DNA of 64,000 bases from Micropterix aruncella (taxonomy: Eukaryota > Arthropoda > Insecta > Lepidoptera > Micropterigidae), in NCBI GenBank assembly GCA_944548615.1, contig OX155960.1, positions 33,161,919 to 33,225,918 of the forward strand, read 5' to 3'. Of the stretch, positions 47,011 through 58,794 are shown in pieces. Position numbers and translations under genes: made by a program. The notes under the pieces are model-generated. The model worked only from the letters and a program-made list of their open reading frames with translations, was not told the origin of the DNA and did no database searches. The number at the start of each line of letters is the position of its first letter. Position 1 is the stretch's first letter.

Positions 47011-47321
47011 TGGGTTCGATTGCGTTTCTCTTGAACTAAAATCGGAAATTAGTTCATGTGAACGAGACAGATCAGTACGTCAGAGCGGAATGTGAAATAA
47101 ACGGTTGTCACTTTTCCGCATTAAAACTACCCACCGAAGCTAAATCTAACACCGCACGAAGTGTGTTCAAACTTATTCAGGCGTTTATAAGTTCGACAGG
47201 TAGTTTCGGTGCGGGAAAATCAACGATAGTTCATTTCATATTCCGTTTTAACGTATTGCTCTGTCACGTTCGGTTGAACTAAGTTCCTATTTTAGTTAAC
47301 GAAGAAATGCAATCGGGCCCA
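47011..47321 (-). mobile_element. MITE family E, copy 2 (inverted body)
   Basis: Ends tgggttcgattgcgttt and aaatgcaatcgggccca. The interior (aaacggttgtcac, taacaccgcacgaa, taagttcgacagg) is the reverse complement of copy 1. 311 bp, no coding capacity. Confidence 0.82.
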
Positions 47322-48603
47322 TTGTTGCTACTGTATATTTTTTAATATGACAAAGAAAGAATCCAGGAATGCCTTGTTGAAAACGCTATACCACTGTTCG
47401 AATTTTACACCTGATCTTGGTGGATTACAACGTCGACGCCTAATACGGTAAAAACATAAAAAGTACACCTCCTTTATCCACTCTTATGCTTAACAAAAAT
47501 TGGTGATAATATTTTTTTCTCTAAATTGCACTGAAAACTCACGGGAAATCAAATCTAGTCGTGCCTTGTACTTACTCTAAAAGCCAGTTTCATGCTTGCG
47601 CCGAAAATTCTGCATTCAAGTATAAATTAAGACTTAAATTTCGCTCGTCTGGATAATATATTGGATTTTCTGTCTTTTGTGTCTCCAATACAACGCCCTT
47701 TTCGTTTAATGTATGCAAGAGATTTCGACATTCCCGGGCAGTATAGAATTTGCGGCGCATGTAATGAAAACCTGCTCGCCTATTGACGTGTATTGACATA
47801 GGAAATTTCATTGGCCGACCCGACCTACTTGATACTTTCTAAGCACTCAGGAATTTAAATATCGCCGCAGTATCTCGGGCCGCGGCCGTGCGCCAGTGCT
47901 GGCAAAATATCAATTACTTGCAATCTTAAGACACAGCCATTCACGCCATTCTTGGCGTTTACAGGAGAATGTGCAATCGATTAAGACGAATAAATCAGCG
48001 ATTACCAGCCAACTAGTCCTAGTCGCTGCATTTTCGCATACAAAAAGAAATGATAGTAAATATTTTTTAGAATAAACGCGAAATTTTATATAGAAATATA
48101 TGCATATAGTTTGGGAGCATTGTGTTTCCCTTGGCAATGTTAATGAAGGGATAGTACAAGCGGTACAATTTGTTATACATTATTTTCATAATAGAGTAAT
48201 GTAATGTGGCGTATATTTTCTAATAATGTAATTAAATTCCTTTTGTCATATTTTTTATTTCATTTCATAAATCACAGACAACATTTATTGATTTTCTATA
48301 AATATGCATCATGATTCTATAAATGTGCATCATGAATCATATACATTTATCAAAACAGTCTAAAATCAACATATCTGAGGTTTTTGTATGCAGTTTCATT
48401 TTTTTAACTTAAATCCAAATAGCAACCTAAATATTAGTTATTCAAAAGATTTGTTCAAGGCATTTTTAGCCCTGATCTTTCCAACAAGCTAAAAAAATGG
48501 TTTGCTAGCCATCGAGATAAATCAATTTATTTATACTGCAATGGCGGCCATCTTGGATGACGTCATCACAGCCATAAGCCACACCTGTGAGAGTGTAACT
48601 ACT
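47322..48603. other. Unassigned
   Basis: No supported gene. 47820-47900 is GC-richer (ctcgggccgcggccg). aaatatgcatcatgattctat and aaatgtgcatcatgaatcat form a short inexact duplication near 48300-48340. Confidence 0.45.
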
Positions 48604-48684
48604 GAATAGTCGCTGAATCACGAGTTGGGCCGACCCGGATATACAGTAGATCTTATGGCCCAAGCTGCACGAAACCATTCGCTA
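48604..48684 (+). repeat. Short SINE-like repeat, copy 2
   Basis: tgggccgacccggatatacagtagatcttatggcccaa is the counterpart of 5826-5905. Confidence 0.45.
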
Positions 48685-48730
48685 CCTAATAGCAGGTACA
48701 GACATAGATTATTTCAAATTGAAATGTATT

Positions 48731-48890
48731 TTTTTTAATTAAATGGTGGTCAAAGTTTATTTTTTTAATGAAATGGTGGTCAATGTGTATTTCTTTATTG
48801 AAATGGCGGTCAAAGTGTAATTTTTTAATGAAATGGTGGTCAAAGTGTATTTTTTCAATGAAATGTTGGTCAAAGTGTATTATTTTATGA
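48731..48890 (+). repeat. 30-bp minisatellite, five units
   Basis: aaatggtggtcaaagtgtat-type units start at 48741, 48771, 48801, 48831 and 48861, an exact 30-bp period. Because 30 is a multiple of three, one frame repeats EMVVKVYFFN, but unit three contains a stop. Confidence 0.92.
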
Positions 48891-49139
48891 GGTGAGACGT
48901 CGTTATTAGTATACTAATTTCGAGACGCTCCCATTTATAATTTTAGGTACGTGGGCAAAAAGCAGTATAAAAAACAGTGTAAAAGTCAGATAAAATTGGA
49001 GTAAAATGTGTGCGTTTTAGAGTAGATAAATGTAGTTCATCAGTTATGTTAAAGTATTTTTAACACGCTTTTATTAGGTCGACCTGTATGTAACTATGTA
49101 ATGGAATCTAAGGTAACTAATTTAACCATCTTCCAAGGA

Positions 49140-49746
49140 TCGTAGCGTCATGAAAATTGGCAGCTGTATATAGTTATGATGACAATACAATAATATGGTC
49201 ATGTCGAACTAATCTGATGATGGAGTCGGAAGATATGAACTGGAACTTCAAGATAGAACATCGTATCATGGCTGTGTTTGGACTTGTTAGAAAAGTCTTG
49301 GAATGAACTTTGACCACGATTAGTTTTCAAAGTGTGATGATGAAGCCGGAAGATAGGCACTGGCATTCCATGATGGAATATCGTATCATAGCCCAAAAGC
49401 GTGTTTTTAGTATTTTTTTTAACTATTGATTTATTAATTGTCGGGATGTTGTACCTCGAGCAGAATTTTAACATTTTTAAGCAGCCAAATGTTCCGATGG
49501 ATTTGGATCTCACATGCTTCTCCATACTGTTCCACATCGCTGCCGCGGCATTATGTAAATCTGTGCGATAATAGCCGGATGACCGCTGTGGTGGGACCAT
49601 TTTAGTTTGGAAGACAAGTACTTTGGCGCTTTATTTCTCACAATTTTATATGTGAATTTCGCAAACTGAAGTTGTCTGTGGTTTGACATGTTCGGGTGCG
49701 CGAGGGTGTGTGACGCGAGTGCATACGCGCACAAATCCGGTTCCAC
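49140..49746 (-). pseudogene. LINE 3' end with duplicated tail
   Basis: The minus strand reads RT C-terminal residues HRQLQFAKFTYKIVRNKAP, KYLSSKLKW, then after a frame change LHNAAAAMWNSMEKHVRSKS and IGTFGCLKMLKF. Further 3' a ~58-bp segment (tgatgatg..gtcggaagata..catcgtatcatggc) is present twice, at about 49215 and 49334. The terminal part matches 57140-57200 in the opposite orientation, so both belong to one element family. Confidence 0.75.
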
Positions 49747-49779
49747 CAGTCAGAGCGCCCGCGGGATCATTTCTTGATT

Positions 49780-50332
49780 ATATTACTTTCCCAGCCCACC
49801 AAACAACAAGAAGGGAAAGTATTGTGAAAGAGCAGAAAAAAATCGAGATGACGGAAATATCCATTTTGAGCCCTCTGAGACGTTTAAGACCATTTCCAGA
49901 TTTAGGTATGGCTATGTATATTTGTGTATGTGTGTATGTCTGTGTGTGTATTCCTCCACGATAGCGCCCAAACGTTATGCTGGTATCATTTGGTCATGAC
50001 AAGAGTTGACATTATTGTGGTTGAAATCGGTCTACCAGGGGGCACATTAGTCATATATCTATCTCGAAATGTAGGACTTAGATACTTGAAATTTGGTACA
50101 TAGCTACCTCGTTGGGCCGAATTCACAGAGTATCTCATATACAAGCTACACTAATAATATTTCAATTCTGCCATACATTGTAATGAAATATCAACGCCAT
50201 CTGTTGGCGCTTGGCGTAAACCCTTCCTTATCGCAATGGAGCCCATCGGTCGCTCATCGATTTTATTTATGAAATAAATTTTCAGATTAAATCAGGCCTT
50301 GGCTACTTGCGGGGAAAGTCTTGGGGTGACAC
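49780..50332 (-). repeat. Dispersed element family F, copy 2
   Basis: Inverted relative to copy 1. The 3' hairpin (actttccc..gggaaagt) is at 49784-49819 and the 5' end (gtcaccccaagactttcccc, read in reverse) at 50332. It lacks most of the GC-rich block. Confidence 0.75.
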
Positions 50333-51949
50333 ACCGTTTTTTTATGTATCAAAGATGACAAGTCCAAGCCAATTTATAACAATGTCATCTAAGTCCATCA
50401 GTTTTAAAAAAATTCTGGCTAATTGCTTTATATTATTAAAGTTTTCTCATTACAATAATTTTATGTGGGAGTTATTTAAAGTGTTTAATCGGTGTTTAAT
50501 TAAGTCTAATCATATAAACTAGTTTTAGATTTACACCATTTAAAGAAAAAATAGTCACAACAGGAAAACGTATTTTTTATGAAAACGTTTTTTTTAAGGA
50601 CTTTAGCCATGTTTCATTCTAGATGACTTATAATGTTATACAGGCAAAGTAGATGTTAGGTATGAGGTACGAGGCCTTGTATGTCGCTTCACCAAGACGA
50701 AATTTGGGAAATTATGTGATACCGTGTATTAACCGGATTTTTTATAACCTTTTTGAACCTGGTAACAGGAATAACCTTTTTACTGGGACAGAAATTAAAT
50801 ACCATTTACTTATAACCTTTACCGTATATTATGCAATTGGCTAGTATTTAGGTAGTATTTATTGCGTGCATAATATCTAATGCCAATCTATTTACAACTA
50901 TGCATTACTAAATAGTCGTCAATTGCAAAACCATACTCTCAAACAATAACGTCGATTAGCACCCTGTAGTAGTTTAATATCGAAACAGCAGTTACTATTT
51001 AGCCACTCCTCCATTCAATGAGCGAAATACGCCTTAGGGTATCACGAATTACTTGAGATTTGAGTGAGAGGTAAGAAGGTAGATGTATATGCGTTTTATC
51101 GAAATAATGATGAGGTCACACTGGATGCGGAATTAGGTAGGTAGCGGAGCGGCAGGAAAGTAAAAGCAAGTCATATAAATAATAGACGCCAGTAATTATT
51201 TTTATTCTAATGTATGTAAATATATTTTGAAAATTTTAAACAAACGGATATGACTCCAAGCGAGACTCTACGAGTTAGTGTGTGTGATTAGAATGGTAAA
51301 AGCGTAAAAAAATGCAAGCAGATAAAATAAATGGAATGAGAAATAAATGAATGAGAAAAAAATACGATTGATGATACCTAATTGTTAAATAAAAATATTT
51401 CGGCATTTGTCTTTATTTAAATTATAAATTGTCAAGGAACTGAACCGAGAGAAATGGTTATACAGAGTAGGTTTTTAATACAGGTCAGTATAAGGAAAGT
51501 CGTCCAAATAGAGAAATATTCTATAATAGGAGTGTCGGACGAATTCAATATTTTTATTGAAAATTCATATTTTTTGGAGAAATCACCTTTTCTCAAAAAG
51601 AAATTGCCAATCGGATTAGTTTTATATTAGAAATAGGCTGAGAATCCGGATTTTGTCATTTCTAAACAAGGTTTCAGAAACTATTGACCAAATTCATTAC
51701 ATCGTGGATTCCCTACCAAAAGAGTTTTAACACCCGGCTGTACAAAAAAACCGCTAAATAACCGCTTCGTCCTCGTACACAGATCAGATTGTATGCCCTC
51801 GTCTACCAACAATACATTTATTTTATTCTGATGGGAATATAGTAAATTGGACAACCTTTTATGAGTCATTTAAGTATATGGTTCGTGATAATTAACATAT
51901 AAATAAATAAATATCTTAATTTTTGAGTGCCACCATGAACACGGCCAAC
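50333..51949. other. Unassigned
   Basis: No gene or recognised element. Confidence 0.5.
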
Positions 51950-52331
51950 GTTTTGGTGAAAAGCTCTATATATCTCCCAATAGCTGCAGATAATTATGGC
52001 ATTATTTGGCAGAGTTTACTGAGTTTGGCGGCATCAAGATAAGCGAAATTTAGCGCAGAATATTTAAACATAATGTTTAATTTTAGTGCCTTGAAGCAAG
52101 ATACGATTTTCGATTTGAACTCGTATCTAGAAGATTTAAAAAATCTTATCTCGGCTTACTCAACTTCAACATAGACAATTTGTGTAATGTTGTATCTTGC
52201 CACGTAGCCATTTGAGCTTTAGATTTGCAGATTCGCAATAGATTCGAGCAATCATGCAACCAAAGTGAATTGCCAAATTTTGACAATTTATTGGAATTTG
52301 TAGCGAATGAGATAAAAACCCTGAAACACTC
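51950..52331 (+). pseudogene. Possible LTR-retrotransposon gag remnant
   Basis: From about 52227 one frame reads LQIRNRFEQSCNQSELPNFD then NLLEFVANEIKTLKH. This resembles the R..FE.......LP.F..L..F(L/V)......L pattern in BEL/Pao-type gag proteins. Upstream frames are broken and no LTR is found. It ends at the TTAA insertion. Weak assignment. Confidence 0.3.
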
Positions 52332-52335
52332 TTAA

Positions 52336-52997
52336 CCTTTCGAGTAGCGGCATAATTTCATGGCAAACCGCGGCAATTTATTGGAATTTCTTGCAATATC
52401 GCCGCGCTCGACAAATATACTATAACAATGTAACTGCTATAGCAGTCATAAAAATAATAACTGAGCAATGATCACATTGAAATTTTTTATATAGAAAAAT
52501 GAAATCTCATTTTGTATAACAATTAGATAATTATTAATAAATATGAGAAAGTCGAAAAAGTGAAAAAAATCGGCATTTCTAACTTGTACATGTCTTACAG
52601 AAAAATACGGAATCCTATTTAAAAATTGTAAATACTTTCGTTATCTTTATTAGATTCTCTATTAAACGTAATATTTTGTTTTGCTTATTTACTACAAAAA
52701 TATTTAGATATTAAACCATAAAAGCAATAAAATTTTTGATGATTTCTCGAAAAAAAAATTATGATGTTGACAATGGAATTTTAACAGAAATATCCGCGAA
52801 ATGACGCTCGAAATTATTCTAGCGGCCGTCTATGTATCTATGGTAATAATGGAATATATGGTATGGATTTTAGGATGCGTTCGAATTAGAAAATAATATT
52901 ACTGTGCGCTCCGGGAGCAAGCCGCCAATATTGGTCGTTACGTAGTCAACGGTGTTCTGATGTTGCAACCAAATTTGGTCTTTACGTAACCGAAGGG
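52336..52997 (+). mobile_element. TTAA element, 662 bp
   Basis: Flanked by TTAA at 52332-52335 and 52998-53001. The ends read cctttcgagtagcgg and, from the right, cccttcggttacgt. Internal words (caattagataattattaata, gaaaaagtgaaaaaaatcgg) match 61229-61534, and the right subterminal gaccaaatttggtt matches its right end. Non-coding. The left end has one fewer C than the other two elements. Confidence 0.78.
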
Positions 52998-53279
52998 TTA
53001 ACCCTTCGCCGCATACTCATAATATAACGACAAAATCGGATTCTCGTTATAATAACCATGCACCTAGTCGTACTATGTTAAAACGGGATTGGCTTCACAA
53101 AGCAGCCGTGGTGAAAAAAAAATGTATGCATAATATGCACTCGAGCGCATTTGGTCTATAAGTGTGAGATATTTCGCAACTAAAGCTTTTTTATGCGGCA
53201 TGATGTAAATTTCATGAAATTTTGCAAAAATCGCCTTAAAAAAAGCAATTACTCTGTTAGCGATGGTCCATCGACAATA

Positions 53280-53572
53280 TCTTGGCAATCACCATGGTGA
53301 ATTTTTATTTCTATTTTGTGAAGAAATGTGTTCATCTAATTTCACCGCTACATCTTGTCACATCAATATGCCGGTTGTCTGGAATATATTATATATAGGT
53401 CTTTATGCTGTGTTAGAAATATTCTCGATACTTCGAGCTGATGCGTGACGCAATTCTTGAAACGAAAATTGGACAATTCTTGAAACGAAAGTTCGGTATC
53501 GGGTAAAACTTTCTTATATTTCTTACACTTTTTCTTTAACTTTGTAGGTTGTCGTAAAATCAATGATACGGT
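53280..53572 (+). repeat. Dispersed repeat family G, copy 1
   Basis: Nearly co-linear with 58795-59093: atttttatttctattttgtg, atcaatatgccggttg, gatacttcgagctg, tcgtaaaatcaatgatacg. It is cut at its right end by mariner 4. Confidence 0.85.
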
Positions 53573-54340
53573 TGGTTCGGAAAGTTTGCGGCCTAACCAA
53601 GAAAGGAAATACTTTTATTGCAAGAAATATTTTTATTTTCTACCGTATTTGCTACCGACTTCATCACATTTCTTCCACCTTGATTCTAACATCATATTGG
53701 TACTTTTAAAAAATGATTCGTGAGACCTTCAAAATATGCGTCGATATCAAATTCTATCTTATCATTTGTTACAAATCTTTGTTAACTGCATATGGAAAGA
53801 GAAGGAAATCCGATGGAGCCAAATCAGGTTAATATGTCGGATGCCGCAGCAATTTGAGAATGTCACCTATTGTATCGGTATGATTGTATCGATGTGTGAA
53901 CAGGGATATTATCCCGATGGAGCGTACTCTGTATTTTACTCTATATTTGTTACCAAAAACGGTGTAGAAGGCCAGTGTACGAGTAATATTCAGAGTTTAT
54001 TGTTAGACCTTTTTCTAGGTAGTCTATCATGAATATCCCTCTTGAATCCCAAAACATGGAGGACATCACTTTGTTTGCTGACAGAATCACTTTGACCTTC
54101 TTTAAGAGCAGAGAACCGCATCATCTCCATTGTTTAGACTGTCTATAGAGTACTGTGGTTAACCTAGATAATAAAAATGTTTAAAATGTTTGTAGGATTC
54201 GCTTCAACAAGTGCTAAATACTCTCGTGAAAGCAAGTAACCGCAAGCTTTTGTTTGATAGTCAGAAGTCTTGGCACCCATCTTACGGATACCTTAGACAA
54301 CCCCAATTCAGTGGCGATAATATTTCTGGTGCTCGATAAA
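53571..54340 (-). pseudogene. mariner transposase 4, decayed
   Basis: The left end cggttggttcggaaagtttg (after a TA at 53571-53572) looks like a mariner terminal repeat. The minus strand contains SVRWVPRLLTIKQK (about 54270), KVMSSMFWDSRGIFMIDYLE (about 54015-54075), KGLTINSEYY, then PDLAPSDFLLF (about 53820), and the C-terminal NMMLESRWKKC-like stretch (about 53690). Gaps and stops separate the blocks. Another mariner subfamily than the copies at 3340 and 21008. The right terminus was not found. Confidence 0.8.
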
Positions 54341-54399
54341 AATTTTTCATACACATTTTTACATATTCACATACACACTTACACGATACACATTTTTTT

Positions 54400-54965
54400 C
54401 AATGTTTTTCCGTCATCTTCAACGCTTTTCCGCGGTTCACCGCGTTATCGGCGCACGGCTGTTCCCTGAGATCAGAGGGTAATAACCTGTTATCCATCCC
54501 TGGTCATAGCAGTGATTTTTTTTCATACACCTTCTCCGTGGAAGCAGCACGACTCTGGAATGCTCTACAAAATGATGTTAGAACAGCCCCCAGCATCTCC
54601 TCGTTCAACGCCAGGCTCAAGGAGCATATAACGCTAAAATCCATAAATTAACCAATCCACCTCTCCCCCCTCCTTTTCGTTTCCCTTTCCTCCCTTCCTC
54701 TCCTTCCTTTCCTCTGCGTCCTTATTTAATTTTAGTCATTTGTTTAACTTTTTTTTATTATCTGTCTCTTTCTAGTTTCTGTTTGTTTCTTTTTATCATT
54801 TGTGTTTTTATTGTTCTTTTGCGTAGCCAACGTTCTAAATATGTTATAAACTTAAGCTATAGGTTAGCTGATAGTTATTGCTGCAAGGCAATAAGCTCGC
54901 CTTTTTTATTTAAAATAGAGTTTTTTATTATTATTACTATTATTATTATATTTAAATTGCACTTA
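54400..54965 (+). pseudogene. LINE 3' end, RT C-terminus and UTR
   Basis: The plus strand reads FRGSPRYRRTAVP, then after a shift PGHSSDFFSYTFSVEAARLW, NALQNDVRTAPSISSFNARL and KEHI (to about 54650). It is followed by a pyrimidine-rich UTR and a late atta-rich tail (about 54930-54955). This matches the extreme C-terminus of Jockey/CR1-group ORF2 (S...AARLWN.L......). Confidence 0.75.
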
Positions 54966-56879
54966 CTTTTTGCAGTCATATATAACGGACACGATCACAC
55001 TGACATGCAGTATGAAAAGTCAAGTCAACGAAAATAAATTACAGTAGCTGATTAACAGTTGGTACACGTACATTTCAAATTAAACCCAATAATGTGGCTG
55101 TGAGAAAAATGGAAGTAGGAAGCCGTCAACTTTACAATATTCCTACTATTGTTTTTTATTGATTTGTGTCCTATGTGAGTGCTATATTCAAAAAATATGA
55201 TTTATATAATGATAACTTCTAGTCAGCGGTGGGTACAGGTAGCGGTTGTTATTTTACACATCTGTAATCTACTGCTGGTGAAATGAAAATTATCAACCAT
55301 GAAGCAGTGACTATGGCACTTCCGGCCCTTCAGTATATACAATTGTAAAAAAATCTCTCTTTTGGGAAAGTTTTGCTGTAGTCAACTTCCCTCTATACGT
55401 CGAACATGATGAGAATCGAATGCCTATTCGCCTCCTTGCCGCCGAAGAGACCGTAGGCGTAGGTACCACACATAAACTCATCATGATAGATCTTATTCAT
55501 TAAGGCATGATAGATCTTATTCATTAAGGCAAGACACCAGTCAGAAGATTCATATTCCTTAGTAATGAATTACTGTTACAAAGACGCTTAATTTTAGATT
55601 TTTCTTTCACCAAATGAATTTAGTAATTTAGAGTATATATTTTTGTCATAATGACTACGTTTAATTATAAAGTCAGAAATATGGTCAATTTGCTGTTTTT
55701 TTTTCAGAATAAAATGACTTTGGAATTTACATTTTTTGTTTTAAAAACGGATCGCAAAATCGGCCCTTATTAGGTTGATTCACAAATCTTATAAAATAAA
55801 TTGAATATCTTGTTAATATAGGAACAATGGTCATGGATTTTAATTCTGATATATGATTTAACGAAGTCGGCACCCAGTAAAATCCACGAACAAGAATGCA
55901 ATAAAACTTATATGAAACACTAAAGCATCCCCCGTGATTTTTAAAAAGGTTCTCATCGCTCTTTAACCAGCATTTTATATTATTATTTAACATAAACCGC
56001 ACCAACTTTGCTTATAACCCCCCCCCCCCCCCCCCCACCCACCCACCCCTCAATCAACTTCCTTATTTGACCCCTCCCCCCCTTTCCCTTCCTCACAAGA
56101 TTTCTGGATCAGCCAATGCCTATAGGTACTGTCTGGACTTCGCTTATCCATCTCGTACTTGAGCACAACTTCGAAACACTTCATTAACTCGGTCTAACTT
56201 ATATCAGAAGGGGCTTCACAGCAGCATAACTTCTCCCTGCCTTGTCGGCGTGTGTATAATTTAGTGGTTTACTGCACAAACTCTTACCTATACGTTCTCT
56301 CAAAGGTGTTTAGTTTTCAGATACTTTCCCTACTTTTTATATATTTTTTTAGTAATCCATCCAGTATATATTGTAAAAAAAATTTAATTAATTACTGGTA
56401 AAAATGTCGAAAATGATATATTATTATAAAAAAAATATTTAAAATTGCAATAATAAATAAATAACAACGAAATTATATTAAATAAATAACAAAAAATAAA
56501 TAAATCATAGATTGTAATGTTTACGAATCTGTAAAAACTTTAACATATTCTTATTTATTCCCTTCATCGACATAGCGAAATCCATGTTTTTCTTTGATTT
56601 GGGTATATTGTTTAAACAGTAAATTATAAAAGGAAGAATTATTATTAGGACCTATAACGATACACTAACGAGTTTTTCATATATTAAGTCTAAAGTGTCG
56701 TTTATCGTCATTCATCGTATTTTCCCAACTAGTACTGTAAGATCAACTTTGCTAAAGTCATAAAAACAAACCTCCAACTTATTGGAATGTACCATCGGAT
56801 GTAGACTTGTAATTATAACTACTTAATTATAACTTAATATATTAAAATTATTAAGTGATTTTTAAAACAAGCTTTAACT
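54966..56879. other. Unassigned; duplication and poly-C
   Basis: No gene is supported. A perfect 24-bp tandem duplication (catgatagatcttattcatt + aagg) lies at 55482-55529. A 19-base C run (56018-56036) is followed by accc repeats to about 56050. Confidence 0.6.
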
Positions 56880-57330
56880 CTCCACCAGGGACTTCCAGTG
56901 GCAATCTTCTGGCTCCATATTCAGACCCTCGGCATCAATTGTAATGGGAATTACTCAAGATAACAAAACAAACGAGCCCAAACTCGACTATCTTAGCACT
57001 TTCTATTATAGAGTACCAGTGGCAATCTTCCGGCGCCATATTTAGGCCTTCTTCATCATTTGTAATAGAAAGTACTCATGGTAACAAAACATACTAGCCC
57101 AAATTAGACTGTCCTACCATTTGCCATCAGGGAGTTTCAGTCCCTTCATCCCGGCTCCATCATCAAATCATGTCGATGGTACCATAATATTGCATTGTCA
57201 CCGAACGTAGTAAATAAGTATGCCAAATTTCAGCTCAATCGGATACCAGCAAGTGGTTGAAAATGGTTTGCAAATTATGAAACGGACAACTTATATACGA
57301 ACATTGCAAGTTAAGCTTGTAAAAATAGTA
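56880..57330 (+). repeat. Degenerate ~120-bp tandem units, LINE-tail related
   Basis: Units begin at the word cagtggcaatcttc/ccagtggcaatcttcc (56895, about 57017) and a third diverged unit follows near 57140. The 3' part (catcatcaaatcatgtcgat, ccataatattgcattgtcac) matches the reverse complement of 49150-49225. aaatttcagctcaatcgga is shared with family F. Confidence 0.65.
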
Positions 57331-57704
57331 AAATTTTATTTGATTAATTTTGTTGATGTGATTAGGCCAAAAGAATTCCTGACTAATGCGCCATTTATGT
57401 CACGAAGTAAGAGCTAAACAGAGAAAGAATTCATTCCCTTTAATATGCATCTATCAAATAAGATTCAGGCATTTCAAAATGAATACCTTCATCTAGATAT
57501 TGCATCACTCGCATTAAAAAAATAACAAACAAGTATTTGCCGTTTTTTAACACTGGCCCATTTGAACTTAACGTCGATTTTAGTTTGAATTTCAAATTTA
57601 AAGAAATTATAATTTATGGCCTCTTTTCAATGCCGTTTTAATTAAAACGTTATTACATTTTTTTTACAAGTCTTTTATTTATTTGTCTTTCTGTGGTTTG
57701 TTAT
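57331..57704. other. Unassigned
   Basis: No gene or recognised repeat. Confidence 0.4.
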
Positions 57705-57910
57705 TGTTCGAATGTTTTTGTGTGTGTAATCATGCACAAGTTGAAAATTCGCGCTATTTTCGAAAATGAGATCCTGTATCCATAGATATAACATCGACAC
57801 TACATAGATCACAAGAAACAGACACACACTCCAGACTGCAAGAAACAGCCATCAGTTTCTTGCAGTCTGGTTCAACATTTAACGCAAATGTGTATTGTCA
57901 AATGGTATCT
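57705..57910 (+). repeat. Dispersed repeat family H, copy 2
   Basis: It shares gtttcttgcagtctggttca and the ttaacgcaaatgtgtattgtca block with 59170-59225, and more weakly 18545-18595. It contains the hairpin at 57831-57870. Confidence 0.6.
57831..57870. repeat. Perfect 16-bp stem hairpin
   Basis: ccagactgcaagaaac (57831-57846), 8-nt loop agccatca, gtttcttgcagtctgg (57855-57870). The right arm is ancestral to family H; the left arm looks like a fresh inverted duplication of it. Confidence 0.95.
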
Positions 57911-57949
57911 TACGGAATGGTTTATTTTATACCTGTATTCTTCTTCTCT

Positions 57950-58110
57950 TCTCGAAGTGCCTCTCCATTACTGGAGGTTGGCCGTTAGCTCTGAATACTT
58001 TTGTCGGTCTTGCACCACCCGGAAAAGCTGTTCCGTACTGGTCGACCCGGTCCAGTTTTCCACCAGGGGATTCTTAGCACCCCTGACTCATTAAAGGTCC
58101 GCCGGGCACT
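57950..58110 (-). pseudogene. Possible RTE-type LINE C-terminal fragment
   Basis: The minus strand reads VRGAKNPLVENWTGSTSTEQ, LFRVVQDRQKYSELTANLQ, then a stop. The late W..R..(A/V)QDR..(W/Y)..L pattern resembles the C-terminus of RTE-group proteins. Only about 45 codons are visible; low confidence. Confidence 0.3.
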
Positions 58111-58150
58111 CGGGACCATGGCTATTTTTGTCTTTTCCATTGCTAACTAC

Positions 58151-58794
58151 TAGGGATATAATATACTATATTATAGTGTAGTGATCTCCCGTTGCCTTCT
58201 GCACCAGACATTTTAGGTCTATTTAGGATCTTAGGCCGCTGAGACCTCTTCAACCGTTTGCCCAGTTGGGAATGGTTATACCGCCATTGACTCGTTCTTT
58301 TGCTATATACTTTTGCTTCCCATTATAATTAGACCGATATGCAAACGGCGATCGAGTACATTCTGGACGCGTCCTGTATCAACCGCAGGTTAATCTAGAC
58401 TGCATAATTGCACTGTATTCACTACATTTAATAAGTATAATTAATATTTATTGTTGAGAAATTTTTAAAATATGCTGTCACTATGAATTTAAATTTGGAA
58501 TTTACCTGTATAGACTGACAATTATTTTAGTTTGCATTCATCTTTAATGTTTGTATTGTCATGCAGTTATTTTTTTCCTTGCAAGTATATGAAAACATAT
58601 TTTACTTCCTTTTTTGCGCATTTTATGACGGCTTTACGGACGTTGCTTTGTTACATAGATATTGTTAGTACAAGTTTTCGCACAAAAACGGTGTAGCATT
58701 CTTTGGCGTCTAGACGATTATTGTATTTTTCAGGCACTTTGATTATTCTTATTGTGCAATGCACAATGGTCTCTGTACGGTTAAAATACCAAAC
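58151..58794. other. Unassigned
   Basis: No gene or recognised element. Confidence 0.4.

Noticed and set aside
48731..48890. CRISPR-like regular repeats
   Set aside because: The units are contiguous with no unique spacers, so it is a minisatellite in a eukaryotic context.
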